From the NCBI RefSeq assembly GCF_003063625.1, contig NZ_CP026604.1, positions 1,798,001-1,862,000 of the forward strand: 64,000 nucleotides of DNA. Reading direction: 5' to 3'. Numbering within the stretch: the stretch's first letter is position 1; the number at the start of each line of letters is the position of its first letter. This DNA is from Saccharobesus litoralis. Its GTDB lineage: Bacteria; Pseudomonadota; Gammaproteobacteria; Enterobacterales; Alteromonadaceae. The translations under genes were made by a program, and so were the position numbers. Positions 53,846 to 62,213 of this stretch are shown in pieces. Under the pieces are notes generated by a model that saw nothing but the letters and a program-made list of their open reading frames with translations, made no database searches and was not told the origin of the DNA.

Positions 53846-55798
53846 ATGCAAATTGCCCAAATTACAAAAACGTTAATATTAGCCGCTGGACTCGTTACGA
53901 ATTTTTTCAGTGTACAGGTTAACGCAAATACCGTTAATACAACGAATAACTCAGATAATACCGTCTCCAGTAACACAGCAAAAAAACCGAACTTCGTTTG
54001 GATTATTTCAGAGGATAATTCAGCCGAATATTTACGTTTATATAATTTAGAGCACGGCGCAGCCATGCCAAATGTAGAGCGACTGGCGGCACAAGGGTTA
54101 ACGTTTGATAACGCTTATGCCAATGCGCCTGTTTGCTCAACGGCGCGTAGTACTTTAGCTTTAGGCGCTTATGCGCCAAAAGTGGGTACTATGCATCACC
54201 GAGCTTTTGCCCGCGCACAATATCAAAATAGTATTAAATCGATTTATCGGTTGATGAAAGAGTCGGGTTATTTTGTGACTAATAATGCCAAGACTGATTT
54301 CAATTTTACCCATGATCCGTTAATTGAATTCAACGAGAATGGCAAAAAAGCCCATTGGCAAAATCGTCGCGCCGGTCAAGCGTTTTTCCATATTCAAACT
54401 TTCACGACCACGCACGAATTTAATTTAATGTTCAAAGCGGGTGATGTGAACAATAAACCGACTCAGCATGATCCGGCTAAAGTCGCTTTAGCCGCGAAAC
54501 ATCCAGATACCGCCTTATTTCGATATACTTATGCACGTTATCTTGATCAGCACCTTAAGCTTGATGTTCAAATAGGTAAAGTGATAGCGGAATTGCAGCA
54601 AGCAGGCGAACTCGACAATACATTTGTGTTTTATTTTGGTGATCATGGCGGTGTTTTACCGGGTTCTAAAAGCTTTGCTAATGAGCAAGGCTTACGCATT
54701 CCATTAGTTGTACGCATACCTGATAATTTTCGCCACCTATTGCATGATGATTTGACCTCAGGTAGTCGGGTTAACAACATGGTGAGCTTTGTTGATATGG
54801 CGCCGACAGTGCTGGATTTAGCTGGGCTACCAAGTGCTAACTACCAAGACGGACAGTCGTTTTTGGGTAAACAAAGCGAGCAAAATCGCGACAAGGTGTT
54901 TGCTTATGCCGATCGTTTTGGTGAGCGTTATGATTTGGTGCGTACGTTAAGAATAGGTAAATATAAGTATGTACGTAATTACTTACCTATGAATCCAGAT
55001 GGATTGCAGCAAAATTACCGCTTTAAAAACCTAGCTTACCAACAGTGGCGAGAGCTGTATAAAGCCGACAAGTTAAATGCGACTCAGGCGCAGTTTTTTA
55101 AAGCTAAACCTGTTGAGGCCTTGTATGACTTATCTGTTGATCCGCAAGAGCTGAATAACTTAGCAACACAGGCTGAACACATTAAGCAACTTACTTTGAT
55201 GCGCAAACAAGTGCAAAATCAGGTAAAAAACAGCGGTGACTTAGGCTTTATTTCAGAGGCTAAGCTTGATCAATTGCAAAACCATGACAGCGTCAAATTT
55301 GCCGCAAGCCAGAAAGCGCATATCGCTAAATTAGTCAGCGCGGCCGATCTCATGTTACTGCCTTTTAATCAAGCGCGCCCTCAGCTCAAGCGAATATTAC
55401 AACTGGGCAATCAAGATGAAAAATACTGGGCGTTAGTGGCGTTAAATTATTTTGGCCAGCAAGCTAAAGCCTTCACGCGTCAAGTGCAAACCTTAACGAC
55501 AAACAATCATTTTAAGTTAGTTCAAGCGCGGGCAATTGAGTTTTTAGCACGAGTTAATAATTCGGATCCAGTTGCAGCTTTTGAAAAGCTGATTGCGCAA
55601 TCGGAGCATCAACTTGAAGCGCTAGAGATCATGAATATTGCAGCAGTACTGCATGATACGCTGGGCTACCAATTTAATATAACACCTAAAGAGGAATGGT
55701 CGAGTTTACCCGATAAATCAGACCCGTATTACAGCCCGAAAAAATACCAAAATGGCTCGGTCGCTGCACGTATTGCCTACTTGAAAACGGCTTGGTAG
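53846..55798 (+). CDS. S1-family sulfatase with unusual CSTAR active-site motif
   Basis: Predicted to remove sulfate esters from polysaccharide fragments in the periplasm or outside. 650 residues with a signal peptide ending QVNA. The metal/active-site start is VWIISEDNSAEY, and the formylglycine site is PVCSTARSTLALG with Cys97. The second metal site is YFGDHGGVLPGSK. The motif is C-S-T-A-R, lacking the Pro or Ala at +2 of the usual C-x-P/A-x-R. The C-terminal about 150 residues form a helical, HEAT-like extension that is not part of the core enzyme. It is paired with a second sulfatase 41 bases on. The target sulfate (for example rhamnose-3-sulfate of ulvan) is inferred from the locus. Confidence 0.9.
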   Translation: MQIAQITKTLILAAGLVTNFFSVQVNANTVNTTNNSDNTVSSNTAKKPNFVWIISEDNSAEYLRLYNLEHGAAMPNVERLAAQGLTFDNAYANAPVCSTARSTLALGAYAPKVGTMHHRAFARAQYQNSIKSIYRLMKESGYFVTNNAKTDFNFTHDPLIEFNENGKKAHWQNRRAGQAFFHIQTFTTTHEFNLMFKAGDVNNKPTQHDPAKVALAAKHPDTALFRYTYARYLDQHLKLDVQIGKVIAELQQAGELDNTFVFYFGDHGGVLPGSKSFANEQGLRIPLVVRIPDNFRHLLHDDLTSGSRVNNMVSFVDMAPTVLDLAGLPSANYQDGQSFLGKQSEQNRDKVFAYADRFGERYDLVRTLRIGKYKYVRNYLPMNPDGLQQNYRFKNLAYQQWRELYKADKLNATQAQFFKAKPVEALYDLSVDPQELNNLATQAEHIKQLTLMRKQVQNQVKNSGDLGFISEAKLDQLQNHDSVKFAASQKAHIAKLVSAADLMLLPFNQARPQLKRILQLGNQDEKYWALVALNYFGQQAKAFTRQVQTLTTNNHFKLVQARAIEFLARVNNSDPVAAFEKLIAQSEHQLEALEIMNIAAVLHDTLGYQFNITPKEEWSSLPDKSDPYYSPKKYQNGSVAARIAYLKTAW

Positions 55799-55839
55799 TT
55801 CTTTCATTTAATAGTTGTCATTTTATAAAGGAAAAGATT

Positions 55840-57609
55840 ATGTTGCGCTCATTGTTATCAATGTTGGGTTATTTGAGTTTATGCTTAGGCTTGATTAGCC
55901 TGCTTGGCGCTTGCCAATCTAATCAATCTAACCAATCCAATATCGGTACCCAACATGCAATCAAGGAGGGCGGAAACCAAGGGGTATCTTCTCCATCTAG
56001 TGTTTTAGCGTCTAATGCAGGTCAATCTAGCCCTGCAAAAGTCAACACACAGCAACGGCCTAATATATTGTTTATCATGTCAGACGACCATGCTTATCAA
56101 GCGATAAGTGCTTATGGTTCTAACTTGATCCAAACACCTAATATCGACCGCATTGCTAAGCAAGGTATTCGCTTTACTAATGCTAGCGTAACCAATTCGA
56201 TTTGTGCGCCATCACGCGCCACCATACTGACGGGTAAACATACTCATATAAACGGCAAAATAGATAACCGTATGCCGTTTGATAGTACGCAGATCACCTT
56301 TCCGCAATTGTTACAACGTAATGGTTATCAAACCGCTATGTTTGGTAAGTTGCACTTTGGTAATAATCCCAAAGGGGTTGATGATTTTATGATTTTGCCG
56401 GGGCAAGGCGATTATATTAACCCTGACTTTATTACCAAACAGGGCACGGTGCGCAAGCAAGGGTATGTGACAGATATCATCACAGATGAAACCTTAAACT
56501 GGTTGAAGCACAATAGAGATGAGTCAAAACCTTTTATGTTGGCTTATTTGCACAAAGCCCCACATCGCTCTTGGTGGCCACGCGCAGATAAATTTGCCGA
56601 ATTTTATGGTAAGCAATATCCCATTCCAGACACGTTATTTGATGACTATGCAACACGAGGAGCTGCGGCAAAAAGTGCAGAAATGACATTGCGCAAACAT
56701 TTATTACCCGTTAAAGACACGAAAGTATCGCCAGACAGATACGATCCGCGTTACGAGCCTTATGTAAACCCGTGGGATAACATTAAAGTATTTGAACGTC
56801 AGTACACTAACCGCGCAACGCCAGCTCAAAAAGCGCAATATGAAAAAGTTCTAAGCCAAATAGCCAAAGACTACAATGAAAATTGGCCAAATATGACTGA
56901 ACGAGAAAAAACCATCTGGAAATACCAGCGCTATATGCAAGATTACTTAGCGACGATTTCGTCAGTCGATGACAATATTGGTCGGGTGCTCGATTATTTA
57001 GACGAGGCGGGTTTAGCCGACAACACCATAGTTGTCTATACCTCTGATCAAGGGTTTTATTTAGGTGAGCATGGTTGGTACGACAAACGCTTTGCTTACC
57101 AAGAATCCATGAAAACACCTTTGGTTATTCGTTGGCCGCAAAAGATAAAACCGGGGCAAGTGTCAGATGAGTTAGTGCAAAATTTAGATTACGCTCAAAC
57201 GTTTCTTGATGCGGCGGGACTAAAACAGCCAGAAGATATGCAGGGGCAAAGCTTTTTACCTTTGTTAACTGGCCAAACGCATAAATGGCAGCGTGAAGGG
57301 GTTTACTATCACTATTACGAATTTCCGGGCGCGCATGCGGTTAAACGCCACTATGCCATCATGACTAAACGTTACAAGTTGATCCACTTTTATCATGACG
57401 TTGATGAATGGGAGTTATATGACTTACAGCGTGATCCAAAGGAAGTAAATAATGTTTATCATGATGCTAGCTATCGCGATCAATTAGCAAAACTTAAACA
57501 ACAACTGCGCGACTTAAGGATCCAATACAAAGATTCCCCTGAGCTTGATCAACAAATGATTGAGCGAACCAAAAATTGGAAAAATAGCAAAAACAAAGCG
57601 AAGCACTAA
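55840..57609 (+). CDS. S1-family sulfatase, lipoprotein
   Basis: 589 residues from the ATG at 55840, which follows AAAGGAAAAG; the earlier in-frame start at 55792 overlaps the previous gene. The lipobox LLGAC puts lipidated Cys at 25. A Ser/Gln/Asn-rich linker follows, then the sulfatase core: ILFIMSDDHAYQAIS with the metal-binding Asp pair at 82-83, canonical formylglycine motif CAPSR at 122-126, AMFGKLHFG, and YTSDQGFYLGEHGWYDKR. It ends in a basic, Lys/Asn-rich tail. It is likely a surface or periplasmic enzyme acting with the preceding sulfatase on sulfated oligosaccharides. Confidence 0.94.
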   Translation: MLRSLLSMLGYLSLCLGLISLLGACQSNQSNQSNIGTQHAIKEGGNQGVSSPSSVLASNAGQSSPAKVNTQQRPNILFIMSDDHAYQAISAYGSNLIQTPNIDRIAKQGIRFTNASVTNSICAPSRATILTGKHTHINGKIDNRMPFDSTQITFPQLLQRNGYQTAMFGKLHFGNNPKGVDDFMILPGQGDYINPDFITKQGTVRKQGYVTDIITDETLNWLKHNRDESKPFMLAYLHKAPHRSWWPRADKFAEFYGKQYPIPDTLFDDYATRGAAAKSAEMTLRKHLLPVKDTKVSPDRYDPRYEPYVNPWDNIKVFERQYTNRATPAQKAQYEKVLSQIAKDYNENWPNMTEREKTIWKYQRYMQDYLATISSVDDNIGRVLDYLDEAGLADNTIVVYTSDQGFYLGEHGWYDKRFAYQESMKTPLVIRWPQKIKPGQVSDELVQNLDYAQTFLDAAGLKQPEDMQGQSFLPLLTGQTHKWQREGVYYHYYEFPGAHAVKRHYAIMTKRYKLIHFYHDVDEWELYDLQRDPKEVNNVYHDASYRDQLAKLKQQLRDLRIQYKDSPELDQQMIERTKNWKNSKNKAKH

Positions 57610-57632
57610 ATTTATTTGCCTGATATTTGAGT

Positions 57633-57665
57633 AACAATGTCAATCAGTTTTTGATTGGCATTGTT
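57633..57665 (+). terminator. Terminator-like hairpin after the sulfatases
   Basis: AACAATGTCAATCA and TGATTGGCATTGTT pair with one G-T around GTTTT, ending in TTGTTTG. It closes the sulfatase pair. Confidence 0.65.
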
Positions 57666-57740
57666 TGTATAAAAACTGTCGCTAGTTTGATTGTTTTACG
57701 TTAAGTTACTGTTGGATATTGATTTTTTAATAGTAGTTTT

Positions 57741-58098
57741 ATGAAGTTCAAACTGGCAATTGCCGCTAGCTGCTTGTTGTTTACCTCGCTTTCTAGCTAT
57801 TGTAAAACGACTTATCCGCAGTTGATCCATCATCAGGTTAATCCTTACGATATTTATGTCAGAACGGGTCGAGGCGAGCAAAACTGTGGTCGTAAGAAAA
57901 TGGCAGAAAATCGACATTCCAAGGCCTAAACATTTAATGCAAGGCTATCGTGGTAGAGATGCTTATCAAGTAACGGACCAAGGTATTGCTTGGACATTTC
58001 CAGTCTATGTTAAAGGCGACGCCAATGCCCAAGCGACAGGAGGTGAACGCAAGCTAGTTTATTCGTTTAAAGAACAGGTTTGGTCAGAAGTACATTAA
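57741..58098 (+). pseudogene. Small exported protein gene broken by a frameshift
   Basis: A good signal peptide (LAIAASCLLFTSLSSYC) starts at 57741 and continues PQLIHHQVNPYDIY. Around 57855-57905 the sensible reading moves to the +1 frame, which gives VVVRKWQKIDIPRPKHLMQG and then AYQVTDQGIAWTFPVYVKGD to a stop at 58098. Neither frame alone makes a credible exported protein: the first ends soon after in a Lys/Arg-rich tail, and the second lacks a start with signal. A single-base loss or a sequencing error would explain both. The intact product would be about 118 residues, of unknown function. Confidence 0.55.
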
Positions 58099-58153
58099 AA
58101 TTTATTCGGCTAAAATCGACATATTTAAGGATAATTAAAAATTGAGAACATTT

Positions 58154-58573
58154 ATGAAAACCATTGTTGCCCTGTTGTTTAGCTTAGTGTTAATGGCTTG
58201 CCAATCGACCCAAGTTGAACCAGACACAAGCATTTTAGTTAAGTTACCAGTTAACCCTGTAATAAAAGTGCAGCCTCGCTTAGTATCGGGCATTAACTAT
58301 CAGCAAGCGGTTTGGGTTGATCTGGCTTTTGAGTTTGACAATGCTCAATCAGCCAAGATAACAGAGGTTAAGTTTGTTGATTCCAGTCATCCCAACTCAA
58401 GCCAATTAACGGAAAACTCCATTAAAGCTTTTACCAAGTGGAAGTATTCGCCTAAAAATATTAAACCTTACGTAGGCCAACGTCTTTTGGTTAGGGTACA
58501 TAGTACTAAATCAAATAAACAGCCGGATTTTCGCTGTAATGCTCAAGGTTGTAAAAAGGTCAAAAAGCCTTAA
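58154..58573 (+). CDS. Small lipoprotein with TonB-C-like domain
   Basis: 139 residues from the ATG at 58154, or 143 from a TTG at 58142. The lipoprotein signal is FSLVLMAC. The C-terminal part (SAKITEVKFVDSSHPNSSQL, then AFTKWKYSPKNIKPYVGQRL) resembles the TonB C-terminal fold found in energy transducers and free-standing 'TonB_C' proteins. There is no membrane anchor of TonB type. It ends in a Cys/Lys-rich tail. It may bind a receptor plug or peptidoglycan; function unknown. Confidence 0.75.
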   Translation: MKTIVALLFSLVLMACQSTQVEPDTSILVKLPVNPVIKVQPRLVSGINYQQAVWVDLAFEFDNAQSAKITEVKFVDSSHPNSSQLTENSIKAFTKWKYSPKNIKPYVGQRLLVRVHSTKSNKQPDFRCNAQGCKKVKKP

Positions 58574-58587
58574 CGGTATGTAATGGT

Positions 58588-59334
58588 ATGACGCAGCCTA
58601 ATTCGTATTACATTGCAAGAGTCAAAGCTGATTTAAACAAGCTGGCGACAGTTGAAAAGGCCATTGCCAGTCAGCGTTATTTTCCCGCGGGTATTCATTG
58701 TATAGGGGCGAATGCAGCTGATATCAAAACGATTATCAGCATTTTGCAAGTTGAACACCCAAATCTTAGCGCGCAAGATTGGTTGGCGATCTGCGAAGGG
58801 GTTTTAGCTCAAGCCGAATACAGCGAAGAGGTGTTGGTTGCATTTGGCTTAATTAATAAGTTTGTCAAAAAGTCGTTTGACGACAGCTTGTTAGAACGTT
58901 TTCAGTTTTGGCTAGAAAACTATGCGTCTAATTGGGCCCATGTTGATGATTTATGTATTAAAACCATTTACCAATTCTTTTTAGCTCGGCCTCATTTAAT
59001 ACCCCGCACTCAACATTGGACATTATCGCCAAGCCCTTGGTGCCGGCGCGCGAGCTGCGTGGTTTGGGTTAAATTTATTCAACGTAAAATAGGTAAAGCG
59101 GTTTACTGTTTAGATACGGCATTGGTGTTTAATAACTGTGATGTGCTGTTAAATGACGATGATGAATTTGTGCAAAAAGGCGTTGGTTGGCTATTAAAAG
59201 TCACTGCCCAGCATCACCCACAAAAAGTCATCAATTATTTAGAAAGTAATATTGCCAACATGCCACGCTCGACAATACGTTACGCCATTGAGAAGTTAGA
59301 CCCGCAGCAACGAAAAGCTATTTTGTCTTTATAG
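58588..59334 (+). CDS. AlkD-like DNA alkylation repair protein
   Basis: 248 residues of HEAT-like helical repeats as in the AlkC/AlkD DNA glycosylase family (removal of N3- and N7-alkylated purines). Typical pieces are VALLxFGLI-like helices, YASNWAHVDDLCIKTI at about 112-127, SPWCRRASCVVWVKFI (the W-x-R-R-x(3)-V block), and FVQKGVGWLLKVTAQHHP followed by STIRYAIEKL. It starts 15 bases after the lipoprotein gene. There is no link to the polysaccharide genes. Confidence 0.85.
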   Translation: MTQPNSYYIARVKADLNKLATVEKAIASQRYFPAGIHCIGANAADIKTIISILQVEHPNLSAQDWLAICEGVLAQAEYSEEVLVAFGLINKFVKKSFDDSLLERFQFWLENYASNWAHVDDLCIKTIYQFFLARPHLIPRTQHWTLSPSPWCRRASCVVWVKFIQRKIGKAVYCLDTALVFNNCDVLLNDDDEFVQKGVGWLLKVTAQHHPQKVINYLESNIANMPRSTIRYAIEKLDPQQRKAILSL

Positions 59335-59371
59335 TGCATTAATATCTCGGTATTTTCTCACAATGACTCGA

Positions 59372-59551
59372 TATAGTCTTCTCGCTCAGGCTTTATGGTT
59401 CAATGTCAGCGCTTACTCTACACAAATATTAATTATCTCAAGCTAACCAAAAGGCGAATAAAATTGCGGATTAGTAGGTAGTATTTAATGGTTAAAAAAG
59501 TACCGTCTTTCCTGCGAAAGCTGCCCCTAAAACCTGATCGCTTTGACTATA
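59372..59551. repeat. MITE-like element, copy C (180 bp)
   Basis: Has the same ends as the other copies (TATAGTCTTCTCGCTCAGG and CCTGATCGCTTTGACTATA) with a different, AT-rich middle that lacks the GAGCATATGCTC palindrome. It fills the space between the AlkD-like gene and the hexamer repeat. Confidence 0.85.
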
Positions 59552-59571
59552 GTTAATCGATAAATTATCGT

Positions 59572-59625
59572 CCGAAACCGAAACCGAAACCGAAACCGAA
59601 ACCGAAACCGAAACCGAAACCGAAA
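59572..59625. repeat. Nine tandem CCGAAA hexamers ending on a start codon
   Basis: An uninterrupted run of nine CCGAAA units; the last A is the A of the ATG at 59625. No ribosome site other than the repeat itself lies within reach. Slippage would change promoter-to-start distance and leader structure in steps of six. Confidence 0.95.
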
Positions 59626-60602
59626 TGGAAATTTTAGCTGAAATAAAAGCCTTGCTTAACGATGACAGTGTCACGCTAGGCGAACAAGTGCAATCGCTTT
59701 GGAGTGGTTATGGACAAATTGTTCGTTGCTATTCAGCACAGCAGCAAGCAAGTTATATTGTTAAAGCGATAGCACCGGCTAACGCGACTCGTCACCCGCG
59801 AGGCTGGAATACATCAGCCAGTCATCAGCGCAAACTTAAGTCGTATCAAGTTGAGGCTAATTTTTATTTGCACTATGCGAAATGGGTTAGTTTTGACTGC
59901 AAAGTACCACAATTACTCGCCTGTAAAGCGACTGACGACTTTACCTTATTAGTGATGGAAGACTTAGATGCGCTGGGTTATAGCGAGCGCAAAGACTTTG
60001 CGACATGGCATGACTTATCGCGAGCCATTAAGTGGTTAGCTTATTTTCACGCAAGGTTTATGAAAGAAGTAAACGATGGGCCCAGCTTTGATTTATGGCC
60101 AATGGGGACGTATTGGCATTTAGCCACGCGGCAAGATGAATTAGCGGCCATGCCAGATAATGTTTTCAAAACTTATGCGGGTGCGCTAGATACGCTATTG
60201 CAACAAGTCAAATTTCCAACTTTGCTGCATGGCGATGCTAAGTTTGCCAACTTGTGTTTTCATACTGATGGAGAGCTAGTGGCGGCGATTGATTTTCAAT
60301 ACGTAGGATTGGGGTCTGGGGTACGTGATCTGGCTTACTTGGTGGGCAGTTGTTTAAAGCAAGACAAGTTAATGGAATATGATCGCTTAATTGTGCCCGA
60401 GTATCTTAAGTATTTACAACAAGCCCTAAACACTTATGGCAAAACTATAGATTTTAGTGCGTTACAAGCAGAAACCGAGTTGTTGTACCCCGTTGCTTGG
60501 GCTGATTTTTATCGATTTTTGTTAGGTTGGAACCCCAAAAGTTGGAAAATAGGCGACTATATGTTGCAAAAAGCGCAACAGGGGTTAGATCGCGTTCTAT
60601 AG
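59625..60602 (+). CDS. Aminoglycoside/choline kinase-like phosphotransferase
   Basis: 325 residues of the protein-kinase-like APH/choline-kinase (EcKinase-like) fold. The ATP lobe includes SYIVKAIAP and the Glu-containing helix KSYQVEANFYLHY. The hinge is LLVMEDLDALGYS. The catalytic loop is LLHGDAKFANLCF (Asp in H-G-D, Asn five on), and the metal site is VAAIDFQYVGLGSGVRDLAY. The substrate is a small alcohol or amine, not identifiable here. Upstream is only the hexamer repeat and a MITE-like element, and the stop TAG comes from the end of another MITE-like element, so the gene is framed by repeats on both sides. Confidence 0.88.
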   Translation: MEILAEIKALLNDDSVTLGEQVQSLWSGYGQIVRCYSAQQQASYIVKAIAPANATRHPRGWNTSASHQRKLKSYQVEANFYLHYAKWVSFDCKVPQLLACKATDDFTLLVMEDLDALGYSERKDFATWHDLSRAIKWLAYFHARFMKEVNDGPSFDLWPMGTYWHLATRQDELAAMPDNVFKTYAGALDTLLQQVKFPTLLHGDAKFANLCFHTDGELVAAIDFQYVGLGSGVRDLAYLVGSCLKQDKLMEYDRLIVPEYLKYLQQALNTYGKTIDFSALQAETELLYPVAWADFYRFLLGWNPKSWKIGDYMLQKAQQGLDRVL

Positions 60603-60820
60603 TCTTCTCGCTCAGGTCTTATGGTTCATTGTCGGCGCTTACTCTCGACTTTGGCTCCTGCGTCGTCCTACTACCTAAATCCCTTTAGGCAGCCCCAATC
60701 ACATAGTAGAGCATATGCTCATGGGGTCTCGAAGCTTGACGGCTTTGCTTACATGGATGTAAGTACTTAGCGTGAGCAGGATGCGGAAGCTGCCCCTAAA
60801 ACCTGATCGCTTTGACTATA
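60598..60820. repeat. MITE-like element, copy D (223 bp)
   Basis: The left end overlaps the stop of the kinase gene (CTATAG). The interior carries the GAGCATATGCTC palindrome and a 'TTACATGGATGTAAG' module as in copy B. The right end is CCTGATCGCTTTGACTATA. Confidence 0.85.
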
Positions 60821-61052
60821 TAGTTTATAACCCTACCTTACGTCAGCATTCTGGGCGAAATTGATCAAATCAGGCCATGTGAGCAAGTGATTGAAATAAT
60901 TCTATAAATATTCGGTCTTATTATGACTATGGTTCAAAAAGTTATTCGACGTTACTGGTGACTGGGTCTATCTTGAGAAGTTAGAAAGTGGCAACGAATC
61001 AACTGCAAACTCAATACTAAGATCAATAACTAAGATCAATAAGATCACTTTT
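60821..61052. other. Intergenic region before the ATP-grasp-like gene
   Basis: AT-rich sequence with the near-direct repeat 'ACTAAGATCAATA' at about 61016 and 61029 just before the start. There is no obvious ribosome site at 61053. No gene is seen. Confidence 0.45.
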
Positions 61053-62189
61053 ATGAATGAACAACCAACGGCCAATGTGAGCACGAAATCCTCAGCAAAT
61101 TCTTCAGCCGATTTGCCAGCAAACTTGTCATCAGAAAAGGTCACCTCCTTTTTTGAGTTTTGGCCTACTTGGGTTATGTATCTGCCAGTGATTATCCAAA
61201 CTATGATATTGGCGGTGCGCTATCGATCATTGTCATTGCCTTTACTGGCCAACCCTAAATTAACTATTTCCGGTATGGTTGGGGTGGCGAAAAGTGAATT
61301 GATGATGCAAGCACAAAATGAATGCCAACAGGCGATTTTGGATTGGTATCAGTTTCTTGTCACTAACCAACCCGCTGCAGAACAAGTGGCTGATATTATG
61401 CCTTTGGTTAAACAGCAAGCTTTAGATTTTCCCTTGGTATGTAAGCCAGATATTGGTTGTCGCGGATCTGGGGTTAAACTGGTTAAAAATAGCCAACAAC
61501 TGGCAGAGGTTATTGCCAGTTACCCGCGTGGCACATCGTTATTACTGCAAAAATTGGCGGATTATGAACCTGAAGTGGGCGTGTTTTATGTCAAAATGCC
61601 TAATCAAACCCAAGGTAAAGTGGTTTCCTTGACCTTTAAAGACAGCCCAACTGTAATGGGTAACGGCGAGTTAACATTAGAAGAATTAGTCTTGTTAGAT
61701 CCGCGTGCTAGCAAGCTAACCCATTTGTATCAAGAGCGTCATCCAAAGCGCTGGCAACAAGTGATCCCGTTAGGCGAGGTTGTGCGCTTAGTCTTTTCTG
61801 CTAGTCATTGCCGTGGCGCGGTGTTTACCGATGCTAGAGCGCATATCACCCCAGAGCTTGAACAACGCATTGAGTTGATAATGACGGGGTTACCCGAATT
61901 TTATTATGGCCGCCTTGATGTTAAATACCCTGACTTAGACAGTTTAAAACGAGGTGAAAACCTGCAAATTGTCGAGATAAATGGCGCAAGTGCAGAGTCT
62001 ATTCATATTTGGGACAAAAACACGTCGTTTTTAGAGGCGGTTAAAACCTTAATGTGGCAATACCGCACGCTATACAAAATAGGGGCTTATCAGCGCCGCC
62101 GTGGTTTTAAAACCCCAGGTATTGGCAAATTGTTTAAGCATTTAGCGATTGAAAAACGCTTAGCCCGTTATTACCCAACCACAGACTAA
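61053..62189 (+). CDS. ATP-grasp-like protein of unknown function
   Basis: 378 residues. A Ser/Ala-rich N-terminus precedes a hydrophobic segment (WPTWVMYLPVIIQTMILAV, about 37-55). The rest fits an ATP-grasp fold: FPLVCKPDIGCRGSGVKLV at about 128-146 (the glycine-rich nucleotide loop), then TSLLLQKLADYEPEVGVFY, and FYYGRLDVKYPDL with LQIVEINGASAESIH (metal-binding D-V-K...E-x-N-G). Such proteins join carboxylates to amines. The gene is followed 24 bases later by the OlsF-like acyltransferase, suggesting a joint role in an aminolipid or envelope modification; that is inference. Confidence 0.75.
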   Translation: MNEQPTANVSTKSSANSSADLPANLSSEKVTSFFEFWPTWVMYLPVIIQTMILAVRYRSLSLPLLANPKLTISGMVGVAKSELMMQAQNECQQAILDWYQFLVTNQPAAEQVADIMPLVKQQALDFPLVCKPDIGCRGSGVKLVKNSQQLAEVIASYPRGTSLLLQKLADYEPEVGVFYVKMPNQTQGKVVSLTFKDSPTVMGNGELTLEELVLLDPRASKLTHLYQERHPKRWQQVIPLGEVVRLVFSASHCRGAVFTDARAHITPELEQRIELIMTGLPEFYYGRLDVKYPDLDSLKRGENLQIVEINGASAESIHIWDKNTSFLEAVKTLMWQYRTLYKIGAYQRRRGFKTPGIGKLFKHLAIEKRLARYYPTTD

Positions 62190-62213
62190 CCATAAAAAAG
62201 CAAGGACGTTGGT

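Noticed and set aside
59492-59674. Minus-strand reading frame with a (Ser-Val)n run
   Set aside because: It is only the reverse reading of the CCGAAA hexamers plus the MITE-like end and has no start signal or family resemblance.
23899-60820. Integron attC sites or insertion sequences
   Set aside because: No integrase or transposase frame lies inside or beside the elements, and their ends do not have attC core sites.
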